Shown one piece after another: positions 56,116-64,000 of a stretch of 64,000 nucleotides of DNA; within the stretch, counting starts at the first letter, position 1; each line of letters begins with the position of its first letter. Made by a program: the position numbers and the translations under genes. The stretch lies in the NCBI RefSeq assembly GCF_017814945.1, contig NZ_JAGIPX010000012.1, positions 1 through 64,000 of the forward strand, in the 5' to 3' direction. The stretch is from Paraburkholderia sp. LEh10 (lineage in GTDB: Bacteria; Pseudomonadota; Gammaproteobacteria; Burkholderiales; Burkholderiaceae). The notes beneath the pieces were generated by a model, which saw nothing but the letters and a program-made list of their open reading frames with translations, did no database searches and was not told where the DNA came from.

Positions 56116-56913
56116 ATGAATCAATCCAGGCCGCACGGCGCACCCGCTATCGAGTTGCGCAACGTCTCGTGCCGGTTCATTTCTCCGGACGGCAAGGCGA
56201 CGATTGCGTTGCGCGACTTCAGCATGTCGGTGGCGAAGGGCGAATTCGTCGCCGTCGTCGGCCCGACGGGCTGCGGCAAGTCCACGACGCTCAGCATGAT
56301 TACGGGCCTGCTCAAGCCGACGACGGGCGAAGTGCGCGTGATGGGCGCGCCCGTCGACGGCATCGACCCGCGCATCGGCTTCGTGTTTCAGGCCGATGCC
56401 GTGTTCCCGTGGCGCCCGGTGCTCGACAACGTGGCGGCCGGGCCGCTCTATCGCGGCCGCTCGAAATCGGCCGCTTATGACGAGGCGAACGAATGGCTGC
56501 GCCGCGTCGGGCTCGACAAGTTCGGCAAGCACTATCCGCATCAACTGTCGGGCGGCATGAGAAAGCGCGTCGCGCTCGCGCAGACCTTCATCAACAAGCC
56601 GGAAATCCTGCTGATGGACGAGCCGTTCTCCGCGCTCGACATGCAGACGCGCACGCTGATGCAGGACGAACTGCTGCAACTGTGGTCGGCGAATGCGGGC
56701 TCGGTTGTGTTCGTCACGCACGATCTCGAAGAAGCGATCGCGCTTGCGGACCGCGTGTTCGTGCTGACGGCGCGGCCCGCGACGCTGAAAAAGGTCTACG
56801 AGATCGATCTGCCGCGACCTCGCGTCACGTCGGAAATCCGCTATGACCCGCGCTTTATCGAAATCTCGCGCGACATCTGGCACGACCTGCGCGAAGAAGT
56901 GCAGATCGGCTAA
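56116..56913 (+). CDS. NitT/TauT-type ABC ATPase
   Basis: 265 residues. Walker A is VGPTGCGKST, Q-loop GFVFQADAVFPWRPV, signature LSGGMRKRVALAQ, Walker B ILLMDEPFSALD and switch FVTHDLEEAI. All residues needed for ATP hydrolysis are present. The length and the PWRPVLDNV segment are typical of TauB/SsuB-like proteins. It sits between the binding-protein and permease genes with short gaps (51 and 26 bases). Confidence 0.93.
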   Translation: MNQSRPHGAPAIELRNVSCRFISPDGKATIALRDFSMSVAKGEFVAVVGPTGCGKSTTLSMITGLLKPTTGEVRVMGAPVDGIDPRIGFVFQADAVFPWRPVLDNVAAGPLYRGRSKSAAYDEANEWLRRVGLDKFGKHYPHQLSGGMRKRVALAQTFINKPEILLMDEPFSALDMQTRTLMQDELLQLWSANAGSVVFVTHDLEEAIALADRVFVLTARPATLKKVYEIDLPRPRVTSEIRYDPRFIEISRDIWHDLREEVQIG

Positions 56914-56939
56914 TCCAATCACGCTGGAGTTTTCGTTCA

Positions 56940-57803
56940 ATGTCTACTACGCCTCAACAGATGATGCCTGCGGGCCTCGACGCCGGCTCGCTCGCGCAGG
57001 TCGAGCGCATCGCGCAAAAGCGCATCCGTCAACGCAATGCGCTCGTGATCGGGCTGCGTATCGCCGTGCTCGTCGTCGTGCTGGGCGGCTGGGAAGTGTC
57101 GGCCCGCATGAAGTGGATCGATCCGTTCTTCTTTTCGATGCCGACGCTGATCTTCGAGCAGATCGTCGACTGGTTCGTGAACGGCACGTCGCAAGGGCCG
57201 CTTCTGACGCAAGTGTGGGTCACGCTTGAAGAGACGGGGCTTGGGTTCATCATCGGCTCGGTGGCGGGCGTGTTCTGCGGCATCGTGCTGGGACGCAACA
57301 AGCTGCTCTCCGATGTGTTCAGCCTCTACATCAAGATCGCCAACTCGATTCCGCGCGTGGTGCTCGGCTCCGTGTTCGTGATCGCGCTGGGTCTGGGCAT
57401 GGCGTCGAAAGTGGCGCTCGCCGTCGTGATGGTGTTCTTCGTCGTGTTCGCGAACGCGTTTCAGGGCGTGCGTGAAGCGGACCGCTACATGATCGCGAAT
57501 GCGCAGATTCTGGGTGCGTCGCGGCGTCAGGTGACGACTTCCGTCGTGATTCCGTCCGCGCTCAGCTGGATTCTCGCGAGTCTGCACGTGAGCTTCGGCT
57601 TCGCGCTCGTGGGCGCGGTGGTCGGCGAGTTTCTCGGCTCGAAGCAGGGCATCGGCCTGCTGATCTCGACGGCACAAGGCGCGTTCAATGCAAGCGGCGT
57701 GTTTGCCGCGATGATCGTGCTGGCTGTCGTCGCGCTCGCGGCGGATTATCTGCTGACGGCCGTCGAGCAGCGATTGCTCAAGTGGCGGCCGAATATCAAC
57801 TGA
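56940..57803 (+). CDS. NitT/TauT-type ABC permease
   Basis: 287 residues with about six membrane segments, the first at roughly 35-52 (LVIGLRIAVLVVVLGGWEVS). The EAA motif region is YMIANAQILGASRRQVTTSVVIP. It forms a homodimeric channel with the ATPase at 56116. It is the last gene of the operon and is followed within 40 bases by a strong terminator. Confidence 0.92.
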   Translation: MSTTPQQMMPAGLDAGSLAQVERIAQKRIRQRNALVIGLRIAVLVVVLGGWEVSARMKWIDPFFFSMPTLIFEQIVDWFVNGTSQGPLLTQVWVTLEETGLGFIIGSVAGVFCGIVLGRNKLLSDVFSLYIKIANSIPRVVLGSVFVIALGLGMASKVALAVVMVFFVVFANAFQGVREADRYMIANAQILGASRRQVTTSVVIPSALSWILASLHVSFGFALVGAVVGEFLGSKQGIGLLISTAQGAFNASGVFAAMIVLAVVALAADYLLTAVEQRLLKWRPNIN

Positions 57804-57840
57804 TTCGATTTCTCGCAGTGGTTGTGTTTGAAGCAGTTGA

Positions 57841-57867
57841 GCGCCTCCTTCGAGGCGCTTTTTTTTT
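57841..57867 (+). terminator. Terminator of the NitT/TauT importer operon
   Basis: GCGCCTC and GAGGCGC form a 7-bp stem with a CTTC loop, followed by nine T. Confidence 0.92.
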
Positions 57868-57889
57868 GCCCATCACGCCCCGCGGCAAC

Positions 57890-57905
57890 ATTACCGAAAT
57901 GTAAT
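57890..57905. promoter_or_regulatory. Cop-box-like dyad upstream of the heavy-metal-type response regulator
   Basis: ATTACCGAAATGTAAT has perfect ATTAC/GTAAT arms around 6 bases, resembling the cop box to which CopR, CusR and IrlR-type regulators bind. It lies 67 bases before the response-regulator ATG, suggesting autoregulation. Confidence 0.6.
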
Positions 57906-57971
57906 CGGACTGCGCACACGTGCCGGTATCATTGAAAAGTCAATGCACAGCAAGCATAGCGGAGCAGAACG

Positions 57972-58649
57972 ATGCGCATCCTGGTCATCGAAGACGAGCC
58001 TAAAACGGCCGCTTATCTGAAGAAAGGACTGGAAGAGTCCGGCTATTCCGTCGAAGTGGCGAACGATGGTTCGCACGGCTTGATCCTCGCGCAGGAGGAA
58101 GACTACGACGTCATCATTCTCGACGTGATGTTGCCGTGGATGGACGGCTGGACTGTCGTGAAGACGCTGCGCGCCACACGCACCACGCCTGTGCTTTTTC
58201 TCACTGCACGCGACGACGTGAATGACCGCGTGCGCGGCCTCGAACTCGGCGCCGACGATTATCTCGTCAAGCCCTTTGCGTTCGTCGAACTGCTTGCACG
58301 CGTGCGCACGCTCGCGCGCCGCGGCCCGCCGCGCGAAAGCGAGCTGATCCGGATCGGCGACCTGGAAATGGATATCAGCCGGCGCCGCGTGAAGCGCGGC
58401 ACCACCCGCATCGATCTCACGCCGCGCGAATTCTCCCTGTTGCAACTGCTCGCGCGCCGCCACGGCGAAGTGTTGAGCCGCACGCAAATCGCGTCGTACG
58501 TGTGGGACATGAATTTCGACAGCGATACCAACGTGGTCGAAGTCGCGATTCGCCGGCTGCGCAGCAAGATCGACGACAACTTCCCCGTCAAACTGATTCA
58601 CACGGTACGCGGCGTCGGCTATGTGCTCGAAATCAAGGAAACGGCCTGA
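57972..58649 (+). CDS. Heavy-metal-type response regulator (IrlR/CopR/CusR-like)
   Basis: 225 residues, OmpR family. Receiver with Asp51 ([14 protein letters not shown]), acidic EDE at 7-9 and Lys in [10 protein letters not shown]. The winged helix ends [20 protein letters not shown] and [11 protein letters not shown], which is typical of the copper/zinc-responsive subgroup. A cop-box-like dyad precedes it. Its stop overlaps the kinase start by one base (TGATG). No efflux or copper-resistance genes are adjacent. Confidence 0.9.
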   Translation: MRILVIEDEPKTAAYLKKGLEESGYSVEVANDGSHGLILAQEEDYDVIILDVMLPWMDGWTVVKTLRATRTTPVLFLTARDDVNDRVRGLELGADDYLVKPFAFVELLARVRTLARRGPPRESELIRIGDLEMDISRRRVKRGTTRIDLTPREFSLLQLLARRHGEVLSRTQIASYVWDMNFDSDTNVVEVAIRRLRSKIDDNFPVKLIHTVRGVGYVLEIKETA

Positions 58650-60100
58650 TGCGCGGCCGCTCGATCACCACCACGCTAGCGCTCGCGTTCGGCGCGACGA
58701 CGCTGGCCGTCTTCGTGCTGGTCGGCAACTTTCTCTATCGCGCGCTCGAACAGCAGGTCAGCGCTCAAGACGACCTGAGCATCGTGCTCTCCGCGCGGCA
58801 CGCGCGACGCCTTGCGCAAGAGATCGACACGTCGGGCGGCATTCGCGAGCATGGCGACCGCATCACCAGCATCGTGCTGGGCAATCCGGGGCTGTCGATG
58901 GAGGTGTTCGACCCGAGCGGGCAATTGACGATCGAGCACAATCTGGAGAGCACGCTCGGCATGCGCGTGCCCGTCGGCGACAACTCGATTCTCGCGGCTG
59001 GCCGCTCGATTCCGCGCGTGCCGGCGGACACGCGCATCACGCAGGCCGACATCGTGGGCTGGAAGAACAGCGCGGGCACGCCGATTCGCGGCGTCGCAAC
59101 AGATGTCAAACTGCTCGACGGAGAAGTCGTAAGCGTTCTGATCGCGCGCAATATGAGCGACCGCTACGAACTGCTCGACCACTATCGCGACACGCTGAAG
59201 GTCTACGGCATCGCGGGCGTGTTGCTCACGACGGTCCTGAGCTATCTGCTGATTCGCGCCGCGATGCGGCCCGTGCGCGATATCGCGGCGAGCGCGAGCG
59301 AAGTCACCGTCAATCGCCTGAATACGCGCATCGCCGTCGCGAGCGTGCCGCGCGAACTCGAAGCGCTGGTGACGACGCTCAACGCGATGCTCGAACGCAT
59401 GGATCACGGCTTCAAGCAGATGTCGCGCTTTACCGCCGATCTCGCGCACGACATGCGCACGCCGCTCAGCAACATGCGCGGCGCGACTGAGGTCGCGCTG
59501 GCGCGTCCGCGCTCCGCTGACGAATACGAAGCGCTGCTCGCGTCGAACCTCGAAGAATGCGAACGGCTGTCGCGCATGATCGAGAACGTGCTGTTCCTCG
59601 CGCGCGCCGAGCATCCGCAATTCGTCAAGCACATGCGCGTGTTCGATGCCGTGCAGGAACTGACGCGCATCGGCGAGTACTTCGAAGGCGTCGCGGAAGA
59701 TGCCGACGTGCGCATGCGCGTGACAGGCTCCGCCATGCTCACGGCCGACCTCGAACTCTTTCGCCGCGCGGTCAGCAACCTGCTCGCGAACGCGCTGCGC
59801 TACACGCCGCGCGGCAAGGAGATCGTGCTCGATGCGCACGAAACCGGCAACGGTGTGCGCATCACGGTATCGAATGAAGGCGAGCCGATCGCGCCGGAGC
59901 ATCTCGAACGGATCTTCGACCGCTTCTATCGCGTCGATCCTTCACGCAGCTCGCTGCCCTCGTCCGGTTCGTCGCACGGATCGCCGGGCTCGACGGGGCT
60001 GGGGCTCGCCATCGTGCGCACGATCATGGAGCTGCACGGCGGCACCGTTCACGCGGAAAGCGACGCGCGCAGCACGCGCTTCGTGCTCACGTTTCGTTGA
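58649..60100 (+). CDS. Heavy-metal-type sensor histidine kinase (IrlS/CusS-like)
   Basis: 483 residues from ATG 58649, translationally coupled to the regulator. Membrane segments at about 8-30 and 185-204 flank a periplasmic sensor domain. A HAMP linker follows, then the phospho-acceptor His267 in TADLAHDMRTPLSNMRG. ATPase boxes: LLANALRYTPRG, SNEGEPIAPEHLERIFDRFY and STGLGLAIVRTIMELHGG. The middle G1 box reads SNEGEP rather than D-x-G-x-G, as in the CusS subgroup. The signal is probably a metal ion, which is inference. Confidence 0.9.
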   Translation: MRGRSITTTLALAFGATTLAVFVLVGNFLYRALEQQVSAQDDLSIVLSARHARRLAQEIDTSGGIREHGDRITSIVLGNPGLSMEVFDPSGQLTIEHNLESTLGMRVPVGDNSILAAGRSIPRVPADTRITQADIVGWKNSAGTPIRGVATDVKLLDGEVVSVLIARNMSDRYELLDHYRDTLKVYGIAGVLLTTVLSYLLIRAAMRPVRDIAASASEVTVNRLNTRIAVASVPRELEALVTTLNAMLERMDHGFKQMSRFTADLAHDMRTPLSNMRGATEVALARPRSADEYEALLASNLEECERLSRMIENVLFLARAEHPQFVKHMRVFDAVQELTRIGEYFEGVAEDADVRMRVTGSAMLTADLELFRRAVSNLLANALRYTPRGKEIVLDAHETGNGVRITVSNEGEPIAPEHLERIFDRFYRVDPSRSSLPSSGSSHGSPGSTGLGLAIVRTIMELHGGTVHAESDARSTRFVLTFR

Positions 60101-60121
60101 GGCGCCAGGCTTCTTCGCGAC

Positions 60122-60403
60122 TCATTGCGCGCTGCCGGCGGCATTCACGGGCGCCTGCATCGCCATGCGCGTGACGTCGCCGCCGCCATGCTCGATTGCA
60201 TAGATTTCCGCGTTGCGCTGGATTTCTTCCGCATTCGGCGGATAGTCGTGCTTCGGCGCGGGCACGAGGCCTTCCCGTTGCGCCTGCACGAGCTCGGCGC
60301 GCACTTCCGCCCGCGTCTTGCCCGTCGATACCGTTTGAGCCGAAGCGCTCATTGCGATAGAGCAGGCCAATGCACCCATCAACAGATAAATCGAATTCTT
60401 CAC
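60122..60403 (-). CDS. Exported DUF4148 protein
   Basis: 93 residues from GTG 60403, selected because AGGAG lies 6 bases upstream; an earlier frame to 60454 would bury the signal peptide. The signal peptide ends SASAQ. The mature part has the DUF4148 motif TRAEVRAELVQAQREGLVPA followed by PPNAEEIQRNAE. This is a small periplasmic family abundant in Burkholderiaceae with no known function. It converges with the heavy-metal kinase across 21 bases. Confidence 0.85.
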   Translation of the reverse strand: MKNSIYLLMGALACSIAMSASAQTVSTGKTRAEVRAELVQAQREGLVPAPKHDYPPNAEEIQRNAEIYAIEHGGGDVTRMAMQAPVNAAGSAQ

Positions 60404-60667
60404 GGTGTACTCCTGTGTCGAGACATTGATCGATCGGCGGCTGGCATGCTGCAAGGACCAGAGCCGATGAAGTCATTCTCTGCGTCCAACGGTGACCTCA
60501 CACTGACCGTGCGATTACGGTTTCGATATCTGCCGGGCGAGGAAAAATTTCATCGAAGGTGTTGAGCATCTGCTCATTCGCCGTCGGCGATCATGATGAA
60601 CGATGCGCGGATCCTGCCCGCGAACGCGGCGTATGGTGGTCGAGCGAAGCGAAAGCAAGCGCGCCCG

Positions 60668-62002
60668 TTATTCCGCGCGCAATCCGGCCAATGTGACGCG
60701 AAGGCCTGGGCGGTCGCCGTTGTTCTCGATGCCGAGCACTGCCTGATGACGTTCGGCGATTTTCAGCGCAATCGCGAGGCCGAGACCACTGCCGTGTTCC
60801 TTGTTGCCGCCGATCCGATAGAAGCGGTCGAATACGCGTTCGCGCTCCGCCTGTGGGATACCCGGTCCGCTGTCCGACACGCTGACGCTGATCTCGTCGC
60901 CGCTGCGCTTCAGGATCACGTCAATCTTGCCGCCCTGCGGCGTATAGCGAATCGCGTTGTCGATCAGATTGTTCAACAGCACTTCGATGCCATGAGATTC
61001 AGCCCGGACCTTGTATGCGTCATCCTTGTCGGGCGCGTGATTGCACACGAGGCCGAGATCGATCTGCTTCGTCTCGGCGAGCATCGAAAAGTCTCCGACC
61101 GCGCGCTCGCACAGTCTGCGCAGGCTCACCGGCTCGAGTCGCGCGCTGCGCTGCGCGTCTTCGCGCGCGAGCGTGAGCAACTGATGCACGAGATGTATCA
61201 GCCGGTTCAGGCGTCCTTCGATGCGCTCGAACGTCTGCTCGCTGCCGACCAGCGAGCCGTCGCGCTCCGCCGCCTGCAACTGCAGCTTCAGGGCGGCAAG
61301 CGGCGAGCGCAGTTCGTGGGCTGCATCGGCGACGAAGGTGCGTTGCGATTGCGACGCGCTATTCAGACGATCGAGCAGGTCGTTGAGCGCATCGACGAGC
61401 GGCTTCATTTCGACGGGCATGCGCCCTTCTGGACGCAATGGCTCGAGCGAGTCGAACGAGCGGGTGGCCAGCGCGCGCGAGATGCTGCCAAGCGGCGCAA
61501 GGCCACGGCCCACGACCAAAAGCACGATCAAGATAATTGCGGGAAAGAACAGCCCCAAAGGCCATAGCGTGCGCAACGCGAGACGCAATGCCAGTTCTTC
61601 GCGAACGGACACCGGCTGTGCGGCCTGCACGAAACGGTCGCCTTCCTGCACGCCGAACACGCGCCAGTGATATTCGTCGTGTTCGATCGTGCGCAGGCCC
61701 GCAGGAAAACGCGGAAGGTCGATGCCGCCCAGAGACTTGTAAATGCTTTGGCCCGTCTGGTCCCACACTTCGACGAACAGACGATCGTCGGTCAGTCCTT
61801 CGAACTCGGGCGTGAGCCGCGTGCGCGCATCGCCCCGTGTGATGTCAACGGGCACGGACAGCGCCACCGTGCGCAATTCGTAGTCGAACAGCTCGCTCGC
61901 TTCGGTGCGAGCCGTATGAAAGATGCCATAACCCGCGATCAACGCCGCGACCGCGAGACTGGCGATCAGCCAGCCGAGCAGCCAGCGCCGTATCGACGTC
62001 AT
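60668..62002 (-). CDS. Sensor histidine kinase, QseC/PmrB-like
   Basis: 444 residues from ATG 62002, which overlaps the regulator stop by 4 bases; an in-frame ATG at 62008 is the alternative. Membrane segments at about 8-28 and 145-168. The phospho-acceptor His229 is in FVADAAHELRSPLAALKLQ. ATPase motifs: NLIDNAIRYTPQGG, SDSGPGIPQAERERVFDRFY and GSGLGLAIALKIAERH. Relatives respond to catecholamine-like signals, iron or cationic peptides. The stimulus here is not predictable. Confidence 0.9.
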   Translation of the reverse strand: MTSIRRWLLGWLIASLAVAALIAGYGIFHTARTEASELFDYELRTVALSVPVDITRGDARTRLTPEFEGLTDDRLFVEVWDQTGQSIYKSLGGIDLPRFPAGLRTIEHDEYHWRVFGVQEGDRFVQAAQPVSVREELALRLALRTLWPLGLFFPAIILIVLLVVGRGLAPLGSISRALATRSFDSLEPLRPEGRMPVEMKPLVDALNDLLDRLNSASQSQRTFVADAAHELRSPLAALKLQLQAAERDGSLVGSEQTFERIEGRLNRLIHLVHQLLTLAREDAQRSARLEPVSLRRLCERAVGDFSMLAETKQIDLGLVCNHAPDKDDAYKVRAESHGIEVLLNNLIDNAIRYTPQGGKIDVILKRSGDEISVSVSDSGPGIPQAERERVFDRFYRIGGNKEHGSGLGLAIALKIAERHQAVLGIENNGDRPGLRVTLAGLRAE

Positions 62003-62661
62003 TCGCACCTCTTCAGCCGGTAGCCGACGCCGCGCACCGTCACGATCTGCTCCGCGCCGATCTTGCGCCGCAAGCTATGCACATGCACTTCGATCGTGTT
62101 GCTGCCCACTTCCTCGCCCCAGCCGTACAGCTTGTCTTCGAGCTCCGAGCGCGTGAAGACGCGCATCGGCTCTTCGATCAACGCCTGCAACAGGCTGAAC
62201 TCGCGCGGCACGAGCGATAGCGTCTCGCCTTTGAGCGTGGCTTCGTGCGTGGCGGGATTCAAGGTCAAATCGCCGTGCGCATAGACGGGATGCGTGTGTC
62301 CCATGCGGCGTCGAAGCAATGCGCGCACGCGCGCGGCGAGTTCGTCGAGATCGAAAGGCTTGACGAGATAATCGTCCGCACCCGCATCGAGTCCGCCGAT
62401 GCGGCTTTCGACAGCGTCGCGCGCCGTCAGGATCAGCACGGGCACGCCGCCGCCGCGCCGCCGGTAGCGGCTGAGCACATCGATGCCATCGACCTTCGGC
62501 AGTCCGAGATCGAGCAGAACCAGATCGTAGACGTCGTGGTCCAGCGACAGCTCGGCTTCCCGTCCGTCATGCGCCCAATCGATCGCGTAGCCCGCGCGCC
62601 GCATCATATCCACGACGGGCTCGCCGATCATTTCGTCATCTTCAACCAGCAACAAACGCAT
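61999..62661 (-). CDS. OmpR-family response regulator, QseB/PmrA-like
   Basis: 220 residues. Receiver with acidic EDDE near 7-10, Asp51 (LVLLDLGLPKVDG) and Lys in [10 protein letters not shown]. The winged helix carries [20 protein letters not shown] and the recognition helix NTIEVHVHSLRRKIG, ending VTVRGVGYRLKRCE. The gene precedes and overlaps its kinase gene. A direct repeat of the QseB/PmrA type lies in its promoter region. Confidence 0.9.
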   Translation of the reverse strand: MRLLLVEDDEMIGEPVVDMMRRAGYAIDWAHDGREAELSLDHDVYDLVLLDLGLPKVDGIDVLSRYRRRGGGVPVLILTARDAVESRIGGLDAGADDYLVKPFDLDELAARVRALLRRRMGHTHPVYAHGDLTLNPATHEATLKGETLSLVPREFSLLQALIEEPMRVFTRSELEDKLYGWGEEVGSNTIEVHVHSLRRKIGAEQIVTVRGVGYRLKRCE

Positions 62662-62705
62662 CGCGCCATGTCTCCCTCAATAGCCGCCATTGTCGGGACT
62701 CATAG

Positions 62706-62722
62706 CTTAGCGCGCCCTTAAC
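62706..62722. promoter_or_regulatory. PmrA/QseB-type direct repeat
   Basis: CTTAGC-N5-CTTAAC matches the spacing of the PmrA/QseB box (two CTTAA-like half sites 11 bases apart). It lies about 45 bases upstream of the response-regulator start, which suggests autoregulation. One half site has a mismatch. Confidence 0.4.
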
Positions 62723-62782
62723 GGTTTTTCTTGCGCGTCAATCCGCGTCTGCCGCGCGCACCGTTGCAGGCGTTGCCGCCGG

Positions 62783-63199
62783 CTAGCCCTCGCAGGCGGC
62801 GCAACGGCCGAAGATCACCAGGTTGGAACTGACGTAATGGAACCGATGATCGGCAGCGATCTTCTCCTGTTGCTGTTCGAGGCCCGGATCGTATGCGTCC
62901 TCGATGCGGCCGCAGCGGTTGCAGAAGAGATGGTAGTGGCGCTGCCCGCGATTGAGTTCGTAGACGATGCGCGCGTCGCCCAACGTCGCGTTCGTGATGA
63001 GGTCGACTTCATGGAGCTGGGCCAGCGCGCGATACACGCTCGCGAGGCTGCAAGGCTCCGTTTCGCGCGACAGCTTGCGATACACCTGATCGGCGGTGAA
63101 GTGCTCGTTCGGAAACTCGTGAAAGAGCTTCAACACCGCGGCGCGACTGGAGGTCGGGCGCAACCCGGCCGTTTTCAGCTCCGAATAGATCGCAATCAT
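62783..63199 (-). CDS. Fur-family metal-responsive regulator
   Basis: 138 residues. The DNA-binding domain is AGLRPTSSRAAVLKLFHEFP, then EHFTADQVYRKL and SLASVYRALAQLHEVDLI. The dimer domain has the metal-site region GQRHYHLFCNRCGRIEDA (with the CxxC) and a C-terminal CAAC. Overall closest in style to Fur rather than Zur or PerR, although the regulatory site has His-Tyr-His where classic Fur has HHDH. It represses iron-uptake genes in its canonical role. It sits alone upstream of the QseBC-like pair, on the same strand. Confidence 0.88.
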   Translation of the reverse strand: MIAIYSELKTAGLRPTSSRAAVLKLFHEFPNEHFTADQVYRKLSRETEPCSLASVYRALAQLHEVDLITNATLGDARIVYELNRGQRHYHLFCNRCGRIEDAYDPGLEQQQEKIAADHRFHYVSSNLVIFGRCAACEG

Positions 63200-63305
63200 C
63201 GTGAGGCCCCGTCATGTGTGCAAAGCCTCGTGACGGGCTCCGCGACCGGTCATTCTGATGGCGCGAACCTTAAGAATCGCTTATCGGAGTTGTCATCGAC
63301 GCGTG

Positions 63306-63725
63306 TCAGATTAGCGCCAGCGTCCTGTCGTCCGGCTCGCCGCCGAAATACTTCGCCAGCGCATCGGTGAACACCGCTTCGTTCGGCGCAGCCTTCGAGA
63401 ACAAGGTCATCGACGAACGGAACTTCATGTAGTCCGGGTAGCCGAAGATCGTCTCGATGGACCGTCCTTCGACGTCGTTCACTGCGCGCGTCGCCTCTCT
63501 TAAACGGGGACCGAGCACCGGATGTTGCAAATATGCGACAGCTTCGGCCAGTGAACCGATGGCAAATTTTTGGGCCATCGGGCTCTCTCCGAGCCCCTGA
63601 AATTGCGGAAACACGTACCACATCCAGTGGCTGCGCTTGCGTCCGTCGCGCAATTCGGCTAGCGCCTGCGCGTAAATCGGGGCCTGAGCGTCGACGAAGC
63701 GCCGAAGGTCGTACTGATCGTCCAT
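63306..63725 (-). CDS. DUF1810 family protein
   Basis: 139 residues from ATG 63725 with GGAGG upstream. It starts YDLRRFVDAQAPIYAQALAE. The family hallmark SHWMWYVFPQFQGLGESPMA is intact, followed by EAVAYLQHPVLGPRL and IFGYPDYMKFRSSMTLF. The family has an NADAR-like relation and no established function that I can state. It is a single gene transcribed toward fur with no operon partner. Confidence 0.88.
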   Translation of the reverse strand: MDDQYDLRRFVDAQAPIYAQALAELRDGRKRSHWMWYVFPQFQGLGESPMAQKFAIGSLAEAVAYLQHPVLGPRLREATRAVNDVEGRSIETIFGYPDYMKFRSSMTLFSKAAPNEAVFTDALAKYFGGEPDDRTLALI

Positions 63726-63965
63726 CGCGTCCTCCGCTATGTCTTGCATGCGTCGGCGAACGCATCCGGCATGCCCGCCAAAATCCATACGAACGGCTTT
63801 CAAATCGGCGAATTCGACTGCCGCAGGCCGCCCGGCATCTCACAAATGCCCCAATGCGACGTTATGTCTCAGCCCTGAATCACGCAAAAGTTCGTTCGCG
63901 TCAAAGTGCTGTACTGCAACACGCGTTCTTCGTATTATGCGAGCGCTTATAAAAGGAGCAAGGAA

Positions 63966-63995
63966 ATGCGTTCGTTCGTTCGTTTGTTTATGTAG
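63966..63995 (+). CDS. Nine-codon frame with tandem CGTT repeats at the window edge
   Basis: AAAGGAGCAAGGAA precedes ATG 63966, a very good ribosome site. The frame reads MRSFVRLFM and then TAG. Bases 63969-63984 are four tandem CGTT units. One unit more or fewer removes the stop and leaves the frame open to the window end. It may be a leader peptide or the start of a larger gene whose frame depends on repeat number. Confidence 0.3.
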   Translation: MRSFVRLFM

Positions 63996-64000
63996 AGGGC

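Noticed and set aside
54928..56940. Minus-strand open frame of 670 codons
   Set aside because: Antisense to the binding protein and ATPase genes of the NitT/TauT importer, which show full signal peptide and ATPase motifs.
1..64000. CRISPR array, prophage, insertion sequence or tRNA/rRNA genes
   Set aside because: No regularly spaced repeats, phage structural genes, transposase motifs, cloverleaf candidates or rRNA-like segments were noticed on reading; this was by eye, so a short tRNA could be missed.

Overview
This is a high-GC proteobacterial chromosome segment. The most likely source is Burkholderiaceae, probably Paraburkholderia: it carries a pcaIJBDC/pobA protocatechuate cluster, a LuxR-RsaL-LuxI quorum-sensing locus of the BraR/BraI kind, a DUF4148 protein, an EpsC-type serine acetyltransferase and many paired two-component systems. 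This assignment rests on gene content and codon style only. I saw no rRNA, tRNA, CRISPR array, intact insertion sequence, prophage or replication origin.

Layout. 1-6.4 kb: the N-terminal 2124 codons of a giant two-partner-secretion exoprotein (FhaB/CdiA-like) that runs off the left edge. 7.0-13.8 kb: beta-ketoadipate genes pcaC, D, B, J, I and pobA, with a divergent LysR regulator. 13.9-17.7 kb: folE, serine acetyltransferase, two small conserved-looking proteins and a short-chain dehydrogenase-like protein. 17.7-27.3 kb: a sugar-acid uptake and oxidation block on the minus strand (IlvD/Edd dehydratase, a four-gene ABC importer, an SMP-30 lactonase, 2-oxoglutarate semialdehyde dehydrogenase). 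The missing middle enzyme of this pathway, a DHDPS-family dehydratase, is present only as a decayed pseudogene. 27.3-29.7 kb: an AT-richer gap followed by luxR, a convergent rsaL and luxI with a clear lux box.

29.8-39.6 kb: a DHA2-type MFS exporter with its GntR regulator, a universal stress protein beside an FNR-type oxygen sensor, an EgtB-like sulfoxide synthase, a FecR-OmpA-CHASE2 envelope operon, and an AhpD-like plus cupin pair. 39.7-46.8 kb: a complete D-erythronate/L-threonate operon (GntR regulator, ltnD, otnK, otnC, MFS, otnI, denD). 46.9-48.7 kb: leucine-type dehydrogenase with a divergent Lrp regulator. 48.7-52.6 kb: a GGDEF-EAL protein and an AspT/YidE-family transporter.

52.7-62.7 kb: three two-component systems. 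The first (TctD/TctE-like) is divergent from a NitT/TauT-type ABC importer and may control it. The second (heavy-metal IrlR/CopR-like) has a cop-box-like palindrome upstream. The third resembles QseBC/PmrAB. The window ends with a Fur-family regulator, a DUF1810 protein and a tiny repeat-containing reading frame at the right edge. Most of the segment is ordinary accessory metabolism. The points most worth checking are the broken sugar-acid pathway, the CHASE2 protein that lacks an output domain, the rsaL quorum-sensing locus and the repeat-containing start at the right edge.
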